64,000 nucleotides of DNA from the NCBI GenBank assembly GCA_963555705.1, contig OY743180.1, positions 31,590,129 to 31,654,128 of the forward strand, read 5' to 3'. The notes beneath the pieces were generated by a model, which saw only the letters and a list, made by a program, of their open reading frames with translations, was not told the DNA's origin and ran no database searches. This document shows positions 9,790 through 20,625 of this stretch, piece by piece. The DNA is from Ligustrum vulgare. Taxonomy: Eukaryota; Streptophyta; Magnoliopsida; Lamiales; Oleaceae. Positions within the stretch are counted from its first letter, which is position 1. Every line of letters starts with the position of its first letter. The position numbers and the translations under genes are program-made.

Positions 9790-10223
9790 GCTGATCTTAC
9801 TGAGAAATTCACAGCCTTCTTTGCAAGCAGCAAAAGGATTAAGAAAATAGCTGCTTCCCTCATGCAGTTGAGACAAGGACCTAATGAGACACTACGAGAG
9901 TTCATGACTCGTTTCAACGTCGAAAGACTTCAGATTCCCGATCTTCACATCTCATCGGCAACTTCAGCCCTAACCTTAGCCATCTGAAGTCCGGAATTCA
10001 GAATGTCCTTGTCTAAGAATCCACCTAGAACGTGACTGAACTTCTCAGAAGGGGAGAAAAATACATAAATATGGAAGAGTCATTGTTGTCGGTTAGAGCG
10101 CAAGATCAAGTTCATGGAACAACAGTACACTCTTCGGAAACTATCAAACAGGGGAACAAGAGATCAAGACAACAAAATGGAAGGAATTCTTCCTGATCCA
10201 GTACAAAGGGAAGCAGTTATGGG

Positions 10224-10665
10224 TAGGGGTGGAAAATGGGTCGAACAGTTCGTGAATTCGGTACAATTCGGCTCGTTAAAAGCTCAACTCTACTCGTTAA
10301 AAAAGGGACTTGGGCTTGGATCAGACAGAAATTTTGGGTGTTGGATAGTTTGGGTTCGGCTAATGAAGCTTGTGGACCGGCTCTTGAAAGCCCAACAAGC
10401 CGCGAAATAGGCCAGCTCTTTTCAAACTCGTCAAGCCCATTTCAAGCTCGTCAAGTTCGTGTAAAATTTTAAGTTATAATATTTTAAATTATTTAGTATT
10501 AATAGAAATACTTTTAAAAAAAATCAATAACCGAGCCCATGAGCTGGCTCATGGGCCGGCTCGTCTCGTCTCCCACACGAGCCTCTAACGGTTCGGCCCG
10601 TGGGCCGGACCAAACCCACCAGTCACCGGTCGAGCCTGCCCGGCTAAGCCCGTTTGACAGCCCTA
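10224..10665. mobile_element. hAT-type MITE (442 bp) inside Tat gag
   Basis: Starts TAGGGGTGGAAAATGGG and ends TTGACAGCCCTA. The flanking 8-mer GTTATGGG is present on both sides (10216-10223 and 10666-10673). An 8-bp duplication and the TAGGGNTG end fit the hAT superfamily. The interior is GC-rich at its ends (GGGCCGGACC-type runs) with an AT-rich middle. No transposase. Confidence 0.85.
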
Positions 10666-11159
10666 GTTATGGGCATAAGAATTTAACTCCATTAAATGTG
10701 CATCGGTCTCACATTCTCATGGAAATCAAAGGTCGGGAAGATTTGCACTACCTAAAACCTATCAAGGGGAAGATCGATGAAATAAATCGCCATAATTATT
10801 TCGAATTTCACAAAATCCCAGGTCATACTGCGGATGAGTGCAGAACACTAAAACAGGAGATAAAAGCCCTCATCAAAAGAGACTTCTTGGGGCATTACGT
10901 AAAAAAGGAAGATCAAGATCACAGAAAGGAGAGGAGAAGAATAGGGCCGCTGGCACCATAAATTTTATCGTTGGAGATATAGCTTCTGGAGGTGATTCAA
11001 ATAACGCAAGAAAATTTATGCCCGGGCCTTGGATGGTCAAGAAGAAAGGTCGGCAGGTCATGACCATGAAATTTCAACCAGCATCAGTTTTAGTAACTCG
11101 GATATGGAAGGAATTTCATACCCCCATGACAATGTCGTTGTCATGGTACCACAATTGCA

Positions 11160-11648
11160 AATTTCGATGTAAGAAGAGTTCTTGTTGATAATGGAAGCGC
11201 AGCAAACGTTCTTTCTTTGGAAGCCTTCAACAAGATGCAACTTCCCAATGATCGGCTTCATCGGGTCATTACTCCGTTAACTAGATTTGGTGGAGGAACC
11301 GTAAGACCAGAAGGTTTGATTGACCTTCTTACTTCTCTTAGATAAAAAAAAAAAAAAAAGCTGGTGACTAGGATGACCCCGTTTCAGGTCGTAAAGACCC
11401 CTATGGCTTACGACGCTATCTTGGGAAGACCATTCTTGAACAACTTGAAAGCAATAGTGTCAAAATATCACTTAGCAATCAAGTTCCCAACTTCCGCAGG
11501 CATAGCAACAGTGCTAGGTAATCAAGCAATGGCTAGAGGTTGTTACATCAGCTGCATTGGAAAGGGTAAAACAGATCTGATGTCATTGAACTTCCTGCAG
11601 AAGAACGCATGTCACCAGTGGAAGAATTGGAAGAAGTTCCAATTTTAG
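11160..11648 (+). pseudogene. Tat protease region
   Basis: Retroviral-type aspartic protease that would process the polyprotein. The active-site block reads LVDNGSAANVLS at about 11181 (Asp present, usual DSG/DTG changed to DNG). The flap and C-terminal part continue after a TAA at about 11343 and a poly-A run: AYDAILGRPFLNNLKA and ISTYHLAIKFPT-like KYHLAIKFPT. The stop and the A-run shift the frame, so no product can be made. Confidence 0.75.
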
Positions 11649-12655
11649 AAGGAAAAATTTTCACGATTGGGAAAGAACTCCCCGAACTAATGAAGGAAGA
11701 ACTGTCGCAATGTTTAAAGAGAAACATCGACATATTTGCATAGAGCGAAGAAGATATGCCTGGGATTGACCCCGCACTTGTTGAACTTAGGCTTAATGTC
11801 ATGCCAGACAAGAAGCCTGTAAAACAATGAAGAAGACAGTTTGTTACTGAAAGAAGGAAATAATAAAGGAAGAAGTAGATAAGCTCTTGAAAGCAGGATT
11901 CATCAAGGAAGTAAAGTATCCAAAATGGCTAGCCAATGTGGTATTGGTCAAGAAGCCGAATGGAAAATGGCGAGCCTGCATAGATTTTACAGATTTAAAC
12001 AATGTCCAAAAGATAGTTATCCGCATCCTTGAATTGATAGATTGGTGGTCTCTACATCAGGTTCTGAACTTTACAGCTTCCTCGACACATTCTCAGGATA
12101 TCATCAAATTCGAATGGCACGGGAAGATCAAGAGAAAACTTCCTTTATGGCTGATGAAGGGATATATTGCTACAAAGTCATGCCCTTTGGATTAAAGAAT
12201 GACGATGCTACTTATCAAAGATTGGTAAACATGGCCTTCTAGAAACACATCGGGCTGAACATCGAAGTTTATGTTGATGACATGGTCGTAAAGATCTTGA
12301 GAAAGAAAGACCACATAGCCGACTTGGAGGACATATTCTGTACACTCAGACAACATCAGATGAAACTAAATCCCGCCAAGTGCACCTTTGGAGTAAGCTC
12401 GGGAAAATTTTTAGGGTTCATGATCACTCAACGAGGCATTGAAGTTAATCCGGATAAAATTGCGGCCCTTACATCAATGGAACTTCCCAGGACCATCAAG
12501 GAAGTACAAAAACTTACGGGTAGAGTGCCAGCATTGGGCCGTTTTCCCTTCTTCAAAACTCTCAGAGGAAACAAGAAGTTCAGATGGGATGAAGAATGCG
12601 ATGTCTCCTTCAGGAAATTGAAGGACTATTTGGGAACTCCCCAATATTGGTAAAA
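11640..12655 (+). pseudogene. Tat reverse transcriptase
   Basis: RT copies element RNA into DNA. Visible blocks are LLKAGFIKEVKYPKWLANVV, KPNGKWRACIDFTDLN, FSGYHQIRMA, CYKVMPFGLKN and the catalytic YVDDMVVK (12270 onward), followed by PAKCTFGVSSGKFLGFMI. In-frame stops occur (for example TAG at 12240-12242, another near 11742), and the frame shifts around 12020. Sequence order and spacing match Ty3/gypsy RT. Confidence 0.85.
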
Positions 12656-13498
12656 CCAAATTCGGGAGTCACTCTGTTCTTGTATCTGGCAGTTTTAGAT
12701 CATGCAGTAAGCGCCGTTTTGGTCAAAGAGGAAGGGAAGATCCAAAAATTGGTATACTATGTTAGCAAGATGATGTTGGACGCAGAAACCCAATATACAC
12801 TGGCAGAACAACTCGCACTTTCCCTGGTCACAGCAGCCAGAAAGTTAAGACCTTACTTCCAAACCCATTCTATAACAGTCCTCACGAACCAGCCTTTGAA
12901 ATAAATCTTACAGAAATCGGATGTATCTGGTTGTTTACTCAAATGGTCAATCGAGCTTAGGGAATATGACATCGAGTTCAAGACTCGACCTTCCATAAAA
13001 GCACAGGTCTTGGGGGACTTCGTTACCGAACTCGCTCCAAGACCTCGGGGACCAATGAGTCATGACAGGGAAGAGGCCACATGAACTTTGCAAGTTGATG
13101 GAGCATCGAATGCTGCAGGCTCGGGGGTCGAAATCATACTAAAAAAGGATGATGGCACAATGAAGATTCAGTGTGCAATTAGGTTCGACTTCCCGGCCAC
13201 TAATAACGACGCAGAATATGAGGCTCTTATCATCGGACTTCAGACAGCTCAACATCTAGGGGTCGAGCATGTCAAGGTCTTGAGTGATTCACAATTGGTG
13301 GTAGAGCAAGTGAATGGCACTTTTGAAGCAAAAGATGAAAAAATGTCATCTTACAAAATGATGGTTCTGGACTTGCAAAGGAAGTTCAAATCTTGCAGCG
13401 TAGATAAAATACCAAGATTCGCTAATCACAAAGCAGATTCCCTATCAAGACTAACGTTTTCCAATCTAGAAAACTTGGAGAGAACTGTGCTCCTATGA
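12656..13498 (+). pseudogene. Tat dual RNase H region
   Basis: Two RNase H units lie in tandem. The first, about 12660-12905, has the usual Ty3 layout (LYLAVLDHAVSAVLVKEEG, AETQYTLAEQLALSLV). The second, about 13085-13498, has DGASNAAGSGVEIIL, NNDAEYEALIIGLQTA, VLSDSQLVVEQVNGTFEA and KIPRFANHKADSLSRL, so the D-E-D catalytic set is present. Having a second RNase H is diagnostic of the Tat lineage. Stops separate the two units (near 12902 and 13082). Confidence 0.85.
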
Positions 13499-13619
13499 AC
13501 ACTTCACAAGCCTAGTATCGTATAGCAACTCGATGTCATGGATATTTCAGAACATGAGCCCAGTTGGATGGATCCAATCATTGAATATTTAACGTCGGGG
13601 AAAGTTACCAAATAATAAG

Positions 13620-14640
13620 GCAGAAGCAAGAAGAGTCAAAGCAAGGGCCCCGATGTATACCATATTACAGAATACCTTGTTCCGTCGAAGTTTTACACTT
13701 CCCTACCTTCGATGTCTAACTCCAGAAGAGGCATCCCTTGCTAAGTTCGAGGTTCATGAAGGAATTTGTGGAGGGCACCAGGGATCAAGAGCAATGGGTA
13801 TTAAGTTAATGCGATATGGGTACTATTGGTCAACCATGAGGATGGACACACTCAGCTATGTGAAAACCTGTGATAAGTGTCAAAGGTTTGCAGCCCGATT
13901 GCATCAACCAGTAGAAGAACTATCTTCAATTATATGCCCATACCCCTTTGCACAATGGGGAATTGACATACTTGGGCCATTCCCCATAGCTCGTGGCCAA
14001 GTCAAGTTCCTAGAAGTGGCTGTAGAATACTTCACAAAATGGGTAGAAGCAGAACCTCTAATAGAACAAAAGTTAGAGGCATTTGTTTGAAAGTCAATTA
14101 TATGTCATTTTGGTCTTCTTAACACACTAATCACTGATAATGGATGCCAGTTCAAGTTCCAAGCCTTCAAAAAATTCTGCAAGAATCTGGGAATAGAACA
14201 CATGTTAACTTCCATTTCGCACCCGCAGAGTAATGGATTAGCTGAGGTAAAAAATAGCCTGATCTTGCAAGATTTGAGGACTCGTCTTGACAGTACCAAG
14301 GGTGATTGGCCCGACCTCCTTTCGGAAATACTTTGGATGAACTGAACAACATTCAAGACAACAACAGGGGAAACTCCATTCATGCTAGCCTTTGGGATGG
14401 AAGCCGCTATTTCAGTTGAAGTGACAATTCCCAGCTTCCACGCAATGACTACAGAATCACCCAATCAACTTGAGGGGCAGCGAGAAAGTTTGGATCTTCT
14501 TGAATAAGTCAGGGAAAGTGCCGCCCTAAGAATAACTTCTTATGATCAGGCCATGTCCAAGAAGTTTAATATTCGAGTCAAAAAGAGAGAGTTTAGGATG
14601 GGAGATCTTGTCCTACGTCAAAGTGAAGCCGCCGGTCTGT
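13620..14640 (+). pseudogene. Tat integrase
   Basis: Integrase inserts the cDNA into the genome. The N-terminal HHCC finger is visible (HEGICGGHQGS ... CDKCQRF, 13757-13890). The DDE core begins QWGIDILGPF (about 13955), and the second Asp is in TDNGCQFK (about 14133). The Glu region is SNGLAEV (about 14232). The C-terminal part continues to KKREFRMGDLVLRQ at about 14620. Stops occur at about 14088, 14341 and 14504. Downstream, 14640-14800 still resembles the tail of Tat pol in another frame. Confidence 0.85.
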
Positions 14641-15430
14641 GAACACGTTTTTTCTCTTAAATTATGTCCGGACTTGCATATCCATCAAACAATTTTTAGT
14701 AAGGTCGGGCATGTGCTCCCATCGTACTTTCTTTCAGAGTCAGGGATGGGTACTCTTTTTCCTTATCCAGATTTTTTCCTAAAGGGTTTTTCTGGATAAG
14801 GTTTTAACAAGGCCCATAGTTCAGTCCCCTTTAATAAAAATATTTCTTCCGAAGAATGAGCACCAGAGAACAAAATACTGGAATAACTTACAAGGTCATC
14901 CAAATGACTTTACAAGTTATTTCCCAACAAATAATTTACAATGTCTCATGGCAAGGCGTTACAAATTATTTCCCAACAAATAATTTACAATGTCTCATGG
15001 CAAGGCATTACAAATTATTTCTCCCAATTTCGTAAAGTCAAGAGTTTGGCCTCTTCTTTGTGTAAATTAAATACAAGGTTGGCCTCGCTCGGCTGTACGA
15101 ATTATTTCTCACAAATCCATAGTCGAGAGTTTGACCTCTTGTGTAAATTGAGTACAAGGTCGACTTTGTTTGACCTTACAAATTACTTTACATAATTACA
15201 CCAGTCAAAGATTTTCTCCCTTTTGTTTAAGAAAAAATCACAAGCTTGACCTAACCTTCTATTCCTTTAAACTATAAAGTCAAGGCCCTTCTTTAAAAAA
15301 CATATAAAGGTTGGCCTACTTTCCCGACCTCCAAAACTATTTACGAATAAAAGCGCTCACTTGGCAGAAACTTGTAAATTCATTCACAAGAAAAAATTAC
15401 AAGTAGTCCTCGAGGCATACCTCGGGTAGA
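14640..15430 (+). other. 3' untranslated region of the Tat element with a 49-bp tandem repeat
   Basis: A 49-bp unit beginning TACAA(A/G)TTATTTCCCAAC is repeated at 14911-14959 and 14960-15008, with a partial third unit. Looser repeats of ATTATTTC and GACCTC/TCGACTT phrases follow to about 15190. Such repeats between pol and the 3' end are common in Tat elements. No gene. Confidence 0.7.
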
Positions 15431-15739
15431 ATACAGGTTATGATGCAAAAACAAAAAACAAAAACAACTTCAAGGCTCCGGCTCACTGTCGACTTCGTCA
15501 TCCCCAAATACTTCGTAATCATCTTCATCTTCATCGAATGGGGTAAGGTTGAGGTCATCAGTGCCCAAGGGAAACTCTACCATTGGACTAGTGTCAAGTT
15601 CGGGCTCCTTCAGAAGACACCAAGCCCTCACCTGCTTGATCGCCTGGGCATAAGATTCAAGAGCATAATTTCCAAGCGCAAGCTTATACTCTTTGCTTGA
15701 ACTCTTCCACCACCAATATTCGGGCTTGAAGATCCCCTT

Positions 15740-16452
15740 TGATGTGATCCGGACCCTCGACAATCGGAGTCATAGCAGGCTTGACGGGAAAATTCAAATA
15801 TTCAAGCCAAACAAAGAAAAAACAGGACCAGTTTTGACATTACGGTCGTAATGTCAAGGATCACGGTCGTAAGAAATTCCTCATGGCCGTAAGACTGGAG
15901 GTACAGTTTTGATCAGAAAGGTGATTACGGTCGTAAAAGGATTATTCACGGTCGTAAACAAGCTGGCCAGATTTTACGGAATTTTCCATTATTTTATTTC
16001 CTTTTTCTGTTTTGGTTATTTTCCTATTTTAGAATTTTAGCATAATTAGAATTCTATTTTGAGTAATTAGATGCTAGGTTTTCTTGCTTATTTATATTTC
16101 TTTTCATCATTGTAAACATTAGACAAGACTTTGATGATTAAATAAAACAGAGATTGAATGTTTTTCAATTGTTTAATGTGTGGATTCACATTACAAACCC
16201 AAACTTATCAAGATTGATTATCTTGTGGCGTTCATCCCGAATTTATCAAATATTCGCGAGAATATTTGTGGCGTTCAAATCAGAGACTTATCAAGGAGAT
16301 TGGGCAAATCCTTGTGGTGTTTCGAAAGTCGTGGTTCTTTATTCCGCATCGTCGAGCCATCGCGTCGTGAATATCGGGTCATGATTCATCCGTCCGACCA
16401 CAACCTGGGTTCAGAACTTTCCGGCGTTTATTCCGCGCTTCGAATCTAATCA
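15740..16452 (+). repeat. 5' LTR of the second non-autonomous element
   Basis: 713 bp. The palindrome array at about 15843-15960 is degraded, with ACGGTCGT in place of ACGGCCGT at four sites. A TATA-like ATTTATAT lies near 16089. The end reads TCTAATCA instead of TCTCATCA. Confidence 0.9.
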
Positions 16453-16454
16453 TT

Positions 16455-16470
16455 TGGTATCAGAGCTGGA
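16455..16470 (+). other. Primer-binding site, initiator Met-tRNA type
   Basis: TGGTATCAGAGCTGGA, two bases after the 5' LTR; identical to the site at 7053. Confidence 0.9.
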
Positions 16471-16886
16471 CTCTGAATTCAGGTTTTTTTTCTATCCAGT
16501 TTGATTTTTATGTTTATCATCGAGTCCCATAAAAATCATCCATATCTTGTTGTTGAGTCTTTCTTTTCTTGTTCTTCGTGCCAGTAAATGTTTTATTTGT
16601 TTGATCCATATAAAAATCCAACAAAATTCAAAAGTGTTTATTTTGCTTAATTCTTATCTGAATAAGTTCCGTTTGTTTTGTTGTGTTCGTTGTCGAATTT
16701 TCGGATTTATAAAAAAAAAAAAAAAAAAAATTTATTTATTATTTTATTTATTCCGAAAATTCATACTAAAATTCGAAAAAGAAAAAAAAAAAAAAAAAAA
16801 AGCCCATTCAAGAACCACTTTCTTGAATTTCTTGATCCTTTGTTTTCATTATTCTTTTTCTGTGTCCTTCCACAAAAAATTTCACA

Positions 16887-17882
16887 ATGTCCAATTCCCA
16901 TGAAAACGCCAAAGATCGTATGTGGAGATTTTTGAATGAAGCTTTGGTTAGGTTGGATAAATTAGATGAAAGGGAAGGGAAATTAAAAAGGGGGCGATCT
17001 CAAGCAAATCGTAGTGATTATAGGCGTGATCCTAAACCTAGGGATGGAATCGGGGTTAAGAGAGGAGCTGAGATTGATCCAAAAGCAATTTTGAAAATTC
17101 AAAAAGAAATTTATGAGGAAAGATTGAGGTGTGAACGGGAGGCAGAAAGAAAGTATTTGGCTAAATTGCGAAAAAAGGAGGAGAAACGAAAGGCGGTGAT
17201 TAAATGGTTAGAGGAGAGTGAAATACATGTTATGGTTGAGCCTCGGGATATGAATGTTGAAAAGAAGGAGGGAGGCTTGAAACATGAATTAGAAGTAGTT
17301 GAAGAGACCCCGAATTTTGTGGTAGGTGATGAAAAGGTGGAGTTAGGTGATCAAACTCCAAAATTTGATGAAGAATTAGAAGTTGTGGTAGAAGTTCAAA
17401 TTTTGAGCTTTGAATGGGAAGATCCACAGTTTGGTAGTGATGGGGTAGTACATGAACGTGGTGATTCAAATGTGGAGGTCGGAGATGTGGTTGAGTTTGA
17501 AGATAAAAAAATCGAACAAGAAATTGCAAAAGAGGAAAGAGGCGAAGAGAAGAGCCTCGTGGTTCAAAAAGTGGAGTTGGTGGTGGTTTGTCATGAATAC
17601 AAGGATCCATACCTTGTACCTCATGAAGCTAACATGTCCCTCCCCATTTTGTTTAAATCTTTTTTGCAGGTTAATTATGACTGGAAGCTTCAACCACACT
17701 ACGAATGGCAAAGGAAGTTCAAGCTCCATCTCTTCCGTGTTAGCAAATCAAAGGATTCCAATTTATTGCACTCATGGCATGGAAGCAGAAATTTTCCGTT
17801 TGATCCAGGAGGTGAAGTGGAACACCAGGAACAAAGCTATGATTCGAGACGAATCATCCTAAAGAAGGAGGGTATGATGTGA
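16887..17882 (+). CDS. Acidic ORF of unknown function, homologue of the 7622 ORF (331 aa)
   Basis: An intact 331-residue frame from ATG at 16887 to a TGA that lies eight bases inside the 3' LTR. It shares with the 7622 product the start (MSNSHENA), KPRDGIGVKRGAEIDPKA, EIYEERL, DMNVEKKEGGLKHELEVVE, EKVELGDQTPKFDEE, EYKDPYLVPHEANMSLP, KSFLQVNYDWK and FPFDPGG. The middle differs in length and content, so it is a real homologue rather than a recent copy. Its C-terminal end (RRIILKKEGMM) runs through the polypurine tract, a layout often seen at the 3' end of gypsy pol, so the tail may be a remnant of pol. No catalytic motif seen. Confidence 0.7.
   Translation: MSNSHENAKDRMWRFLNEALVRLDKLDEREGKLKRGRSQANRSDYRRDPKPRDGIGVKRGAEIDPKAILKIQKEIYEERLRCEREAERKYLAKLRKKEEKRKAVIKWLEESEIHVMVEPRDMNVEKKEGGLKHELEVVEETPNFVVGDEKVELGDQTPKFDEELEVVVEVQILSFEWEDPQFGSDGVVHERGDSNVEVGDVVEFEDKKIEQEIAKEERGEEKSLVVQKVELVVVCHEYKDPYLVPHEANMSLPILFKSFLQVNYDWKLQPHYEWQRKFKLHLFRVSKSKDSNLLHSWHGSRNFPFDPGGEVEHQEQSYDSRRIILKKEGMM
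17861..17874 (+). other. Polypurine tract of the second non-autonomous element
   Basis: AAAGAAGGAGGGTA directly before the TGATGTG start of the 3' LTR. Only one such tract is present here, unlike the 4993 element. Confidence 0.85.
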
Positions 17883-18618
17883 TCCGGACCCTCGACAATC
17901 GGAGTCATAGCAGGCTTGACGGGAAAATTCAAATATTCAAGCCAAACAAAGAAAAAACAGGACCAGTTTTGACATTACGGACGTAATGTCAAGGATCACG
18001 GCCGTAACATTCAAACAGGGACATTTTCACGGCCGTAAGAAATTCCTCACGGCCGTAAGACTGGAGGTACAATTTTGATCAGAAAGGTGATTACGGCCGT
18101 AAAAGGATTATTCACGGCCGTAAACAAGCTGGCCAGATTTTACGGAATTTTCCATTATTTTATTTCCTTTTTCTGTTTTGGTTATTTTCCTATTTTAGAA
18201 TTTTAGCATAATTAGAATTCTATTTTGAGTAATTAGATGCTAGGTTTTCTTGTTTATTTATATTTCTTTTCATCATTGTAAACATTAGACAAGACTTTGA
18301 TGATTAAATAAAACAGAGATTGAATGTTTTTCAATTGTTTAATGTGTGGATTCACATTACAAACCCAAACTTATCAAGATTGATTATCTTGTGGCGTTCA
18401 TCCCGAATTTATCAAATATTCGTGAGAATATTTGTGGCGTTCAAATCAGAGACTTATCAAGGAGATTGGGCAAATCCTTGTGGTGTTTCGAAAGTCGTGG
18501 TTCTTTATTCCGCATCGTCGAGCCATCGCGTCGTGAATATCGGGTCATGATTCATCCGTCCGACCACAACCTGGGTTCAGAACTTTCCGGCGTTTATTCC
18601 GCGCTTCGAATCTCATCA
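17875..18618 (+). repeat. 3' LTR of the second non-autonomous element
   Basis: 744 bp, TGATGTGATCCGGA ... TCTCATCA. It has five exact ACGGCCGT palindromes and one variant at 17977-18125. Confidence 0.9.
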
Positions 18619-19093
18619 CCCTTCCCGTGCCTGCTTGAGCTCTTCAACCAAGCGTTTATTTTCTTCATGGGATGACTCCTACTCTTGAATGGCTGCCTCA
18701 AGCTCAGCCCGAACCTTCCCAAGCTTTTCCTCTATAGCATTAGCCCGGGTCGCCTCGTATTGAACGGAATGTACCAATTGATTGGCAATCTCTTCCAGCT
18801 CAATGCTCTAGTTAGCACGCCTTGTGTGATACTGAGCATCTGAAGATCGAGAGAATAAGTTAGAAAAATCCTTTTAAGAATAAACAAAAAAGCTATGTAA
18901 CACCTCAAGCCTTAACTGGAGGGCTACACTCATTATATGTTCGACTTCCTACTCTAACCCGATCTCATATTAGTACTTTTCACGAGGTCTGGATGCAGCG
19001 AGTCTTGAAGCCTCTTTCTGCAGTCCGCCAGAGAAGGGTTCTCCGCCTCGAGCTCTGAGTCAGAGGGCGAGGGAGCACGACCTTTCTGCTACC

Positions 19094-20625
19094 TGATTAT
19101 TGTCCAATTTTACGTATTTTAAAGAAATAAATAAATGAAAATATACAATTTTGGGATATAAATTTTGTCATTTAGAGTAAAATTTATTAAAGATTCAATT
19201 TTATTTGTTTAACTCTAAATTAACTTTAATCGCTAAAAATTTCATTTATTTGATTTCAGGTATATTTTGGACAAATTTAACCCAAAGATCCATAATTTAA
19301 TGGAGCGAAAAAGCCGTAACAGAGCGCATTTTCTATTTTCATCCTCTGGCCTTTTCTCGTTCAACCCAACCCAGCAGCACCATCTTCTCTCACGACCCAA
19401 CCTACTGTCTCTCACTTCTTCTATTCCATAACCCAGTAGCCGCAAGAATCTCCTCTCTCACGTATTCTGTCATCTTCCTCAACCAGCACCTCACACAACC
19501 CTCTACCTCTTCACTCAGCCACAACCTCTGCTTCCTCCTCTCTCTCACGCAGCCTCTTTTCCCTCACGTTTTTTTACCATTCAGCAGCCCAACCCAGTCT
19601 CTTCTTCTCTCAAATCCTCCAGCCGCAACCCAGCTCTGTCCTCCCCGTCTCACGGCCAGCAGCTGCCAACCGATTCTCTCTTCTTCACCCAGCCACCAAC
19701 CCCTCACGCAGTCGGTGTCTTTCCCCCATCTTCTGAAATCAGTCAGCCGCAAGCCACTCTTCCCATTTCTATCTTCCTCACAACCAGCTTCACGCCTCAG
19801 CACTCACAGTTCCAACAGCCCAAAACCATCCTGTCTTCCGCATCTCTCGGCAAACACTTCATAAACTCCTCTGCACTTCAGCCGCACCAGCACTTCTTCT
19901 ACCACTTCAGTCCAGCAGCCCCGGTTTTGGACTTTTGGTTATTGGTTTTAGTTGAATTCCCATTTTATTTATTCTTCTAGTTGTTTAATCATTAGTTTAA
20001 ATAATTTTAGATTATTGATATTAGTTGATTTTAATATATTTTTAGTTATTGAATTTTCATTTTCAAATTTGAATTCCGTTCTTTAGTAATGGTTATTGAT
20101 TGGATGAATTTTATTTTGGTTAATTCAATTATGTTCGGCTAAGTTACATTTGAGGGGAGTTATTCTTAGCTTCAATGAGTATGTTTAATTTCTTATGGAT
20201 GAATTCTTGTTATTGATAAGCGTTTACAAATTGTTTTAAGTTTTCAAATTATTTTACTTCGATTGATGTCGTTGATGTGGTATGTATTAAATATGCACAA
20301 ACCATGCTCGACTAAATGTCGTAGAATAAATTGACTAATTTTCGTACGAATATGTTTAAATCTTATCGATTTCAAGAAATTCACACTAATTTTATTTGCA
20401 AAACTCAATTGATAGCGAAAGAATAACTCCACTCAAATTTCCCTTTCATTACAATTTAATTATATTCTCTCCAAATTCGTTTTAACACAATTGAAATCAT
20501 AGTTAAGTTTCGAATTTAGCAAATATTACGATACCAATAAAATCCCTAGGAAGAATGACCCTGGATTATCGCTAGGCTATAACTTGACCCCTTTATACTT
20601 GGAGGGTAGATTTAACATCAAGTCA
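19094..20625. mobile_element. Solo LTR (1532 bp)
   Basis: Begins TGATTATTGTCC and ends AACATCAAGTCA, with target duplication CTACC at 19089-19093 and 20626-20630. The terminal half (a low-GC stretch followed by a phrase ending TATACTTGGAGGG) resembles Athila/Tat-type LTRs. The C-rich block 19340-19900 gives antisense ORFs that I regard as chance. A solo LTR forms when the two LTRs of an element recombine and the interior is lost. Confidence 0.85.

Larger units (their letters stand above)
4390..10961 (+). pseudogene. gag: Tat gag pseudogene, in three pieces
   Basis: Gag forms the particle and binds the element's RNA. Piece one (4390-4992) has a Gln-rich N-terminal part, an in-frame TAA near 4710, and the start of the retrotransposon gag domain (PRIKEYDGITD, then NHLNTYYTDVMDMQN). 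It stops at SSFAD, where the 4993-9789 element is inserted. Piece two (9795-10215) resumes with LTEKFTAFFASSKRIKK and REFMTRFNVERLQI, with a stop near 9985. A hAT MITE then interrupts. Piece three (10674-10961) carries the basic C-terminal region, FHKIPGHTADECRTLKQEI. Removing both insertions and one target copy each restores continuity of the flanks, showing that gag predates both insertions. Confidence 0.85.
15740..18618 (+). mobile_element. Second non-autonomous LTR element (2879 bp), related to the 4993 element
   Basis: Target duplication CCCTT at 15735-15739 and 18619-18623. The LTR ends TGATGTGATCCGGA and TCTCATCA match those of the first family, as do the Met priming site, the ORF and the polypurine tract. 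The 5' LTR is 713 bp and the 3' LTR 744 bp; most of the difference is a 31-bp loss around 15870. Several C-to-T differences between the LTRs show that it is older than the 4993 element. It has normal LTR orientation. Confidence 0.92.

Noticed and set aside
19242..19803. Arg/Gly-rich minus-strand ORFs in the solo LTR
   Set aside because: Produced by the C-rich block of the LTR; no similarity to a known family and the interval has LTR boundaries with a target duplication.
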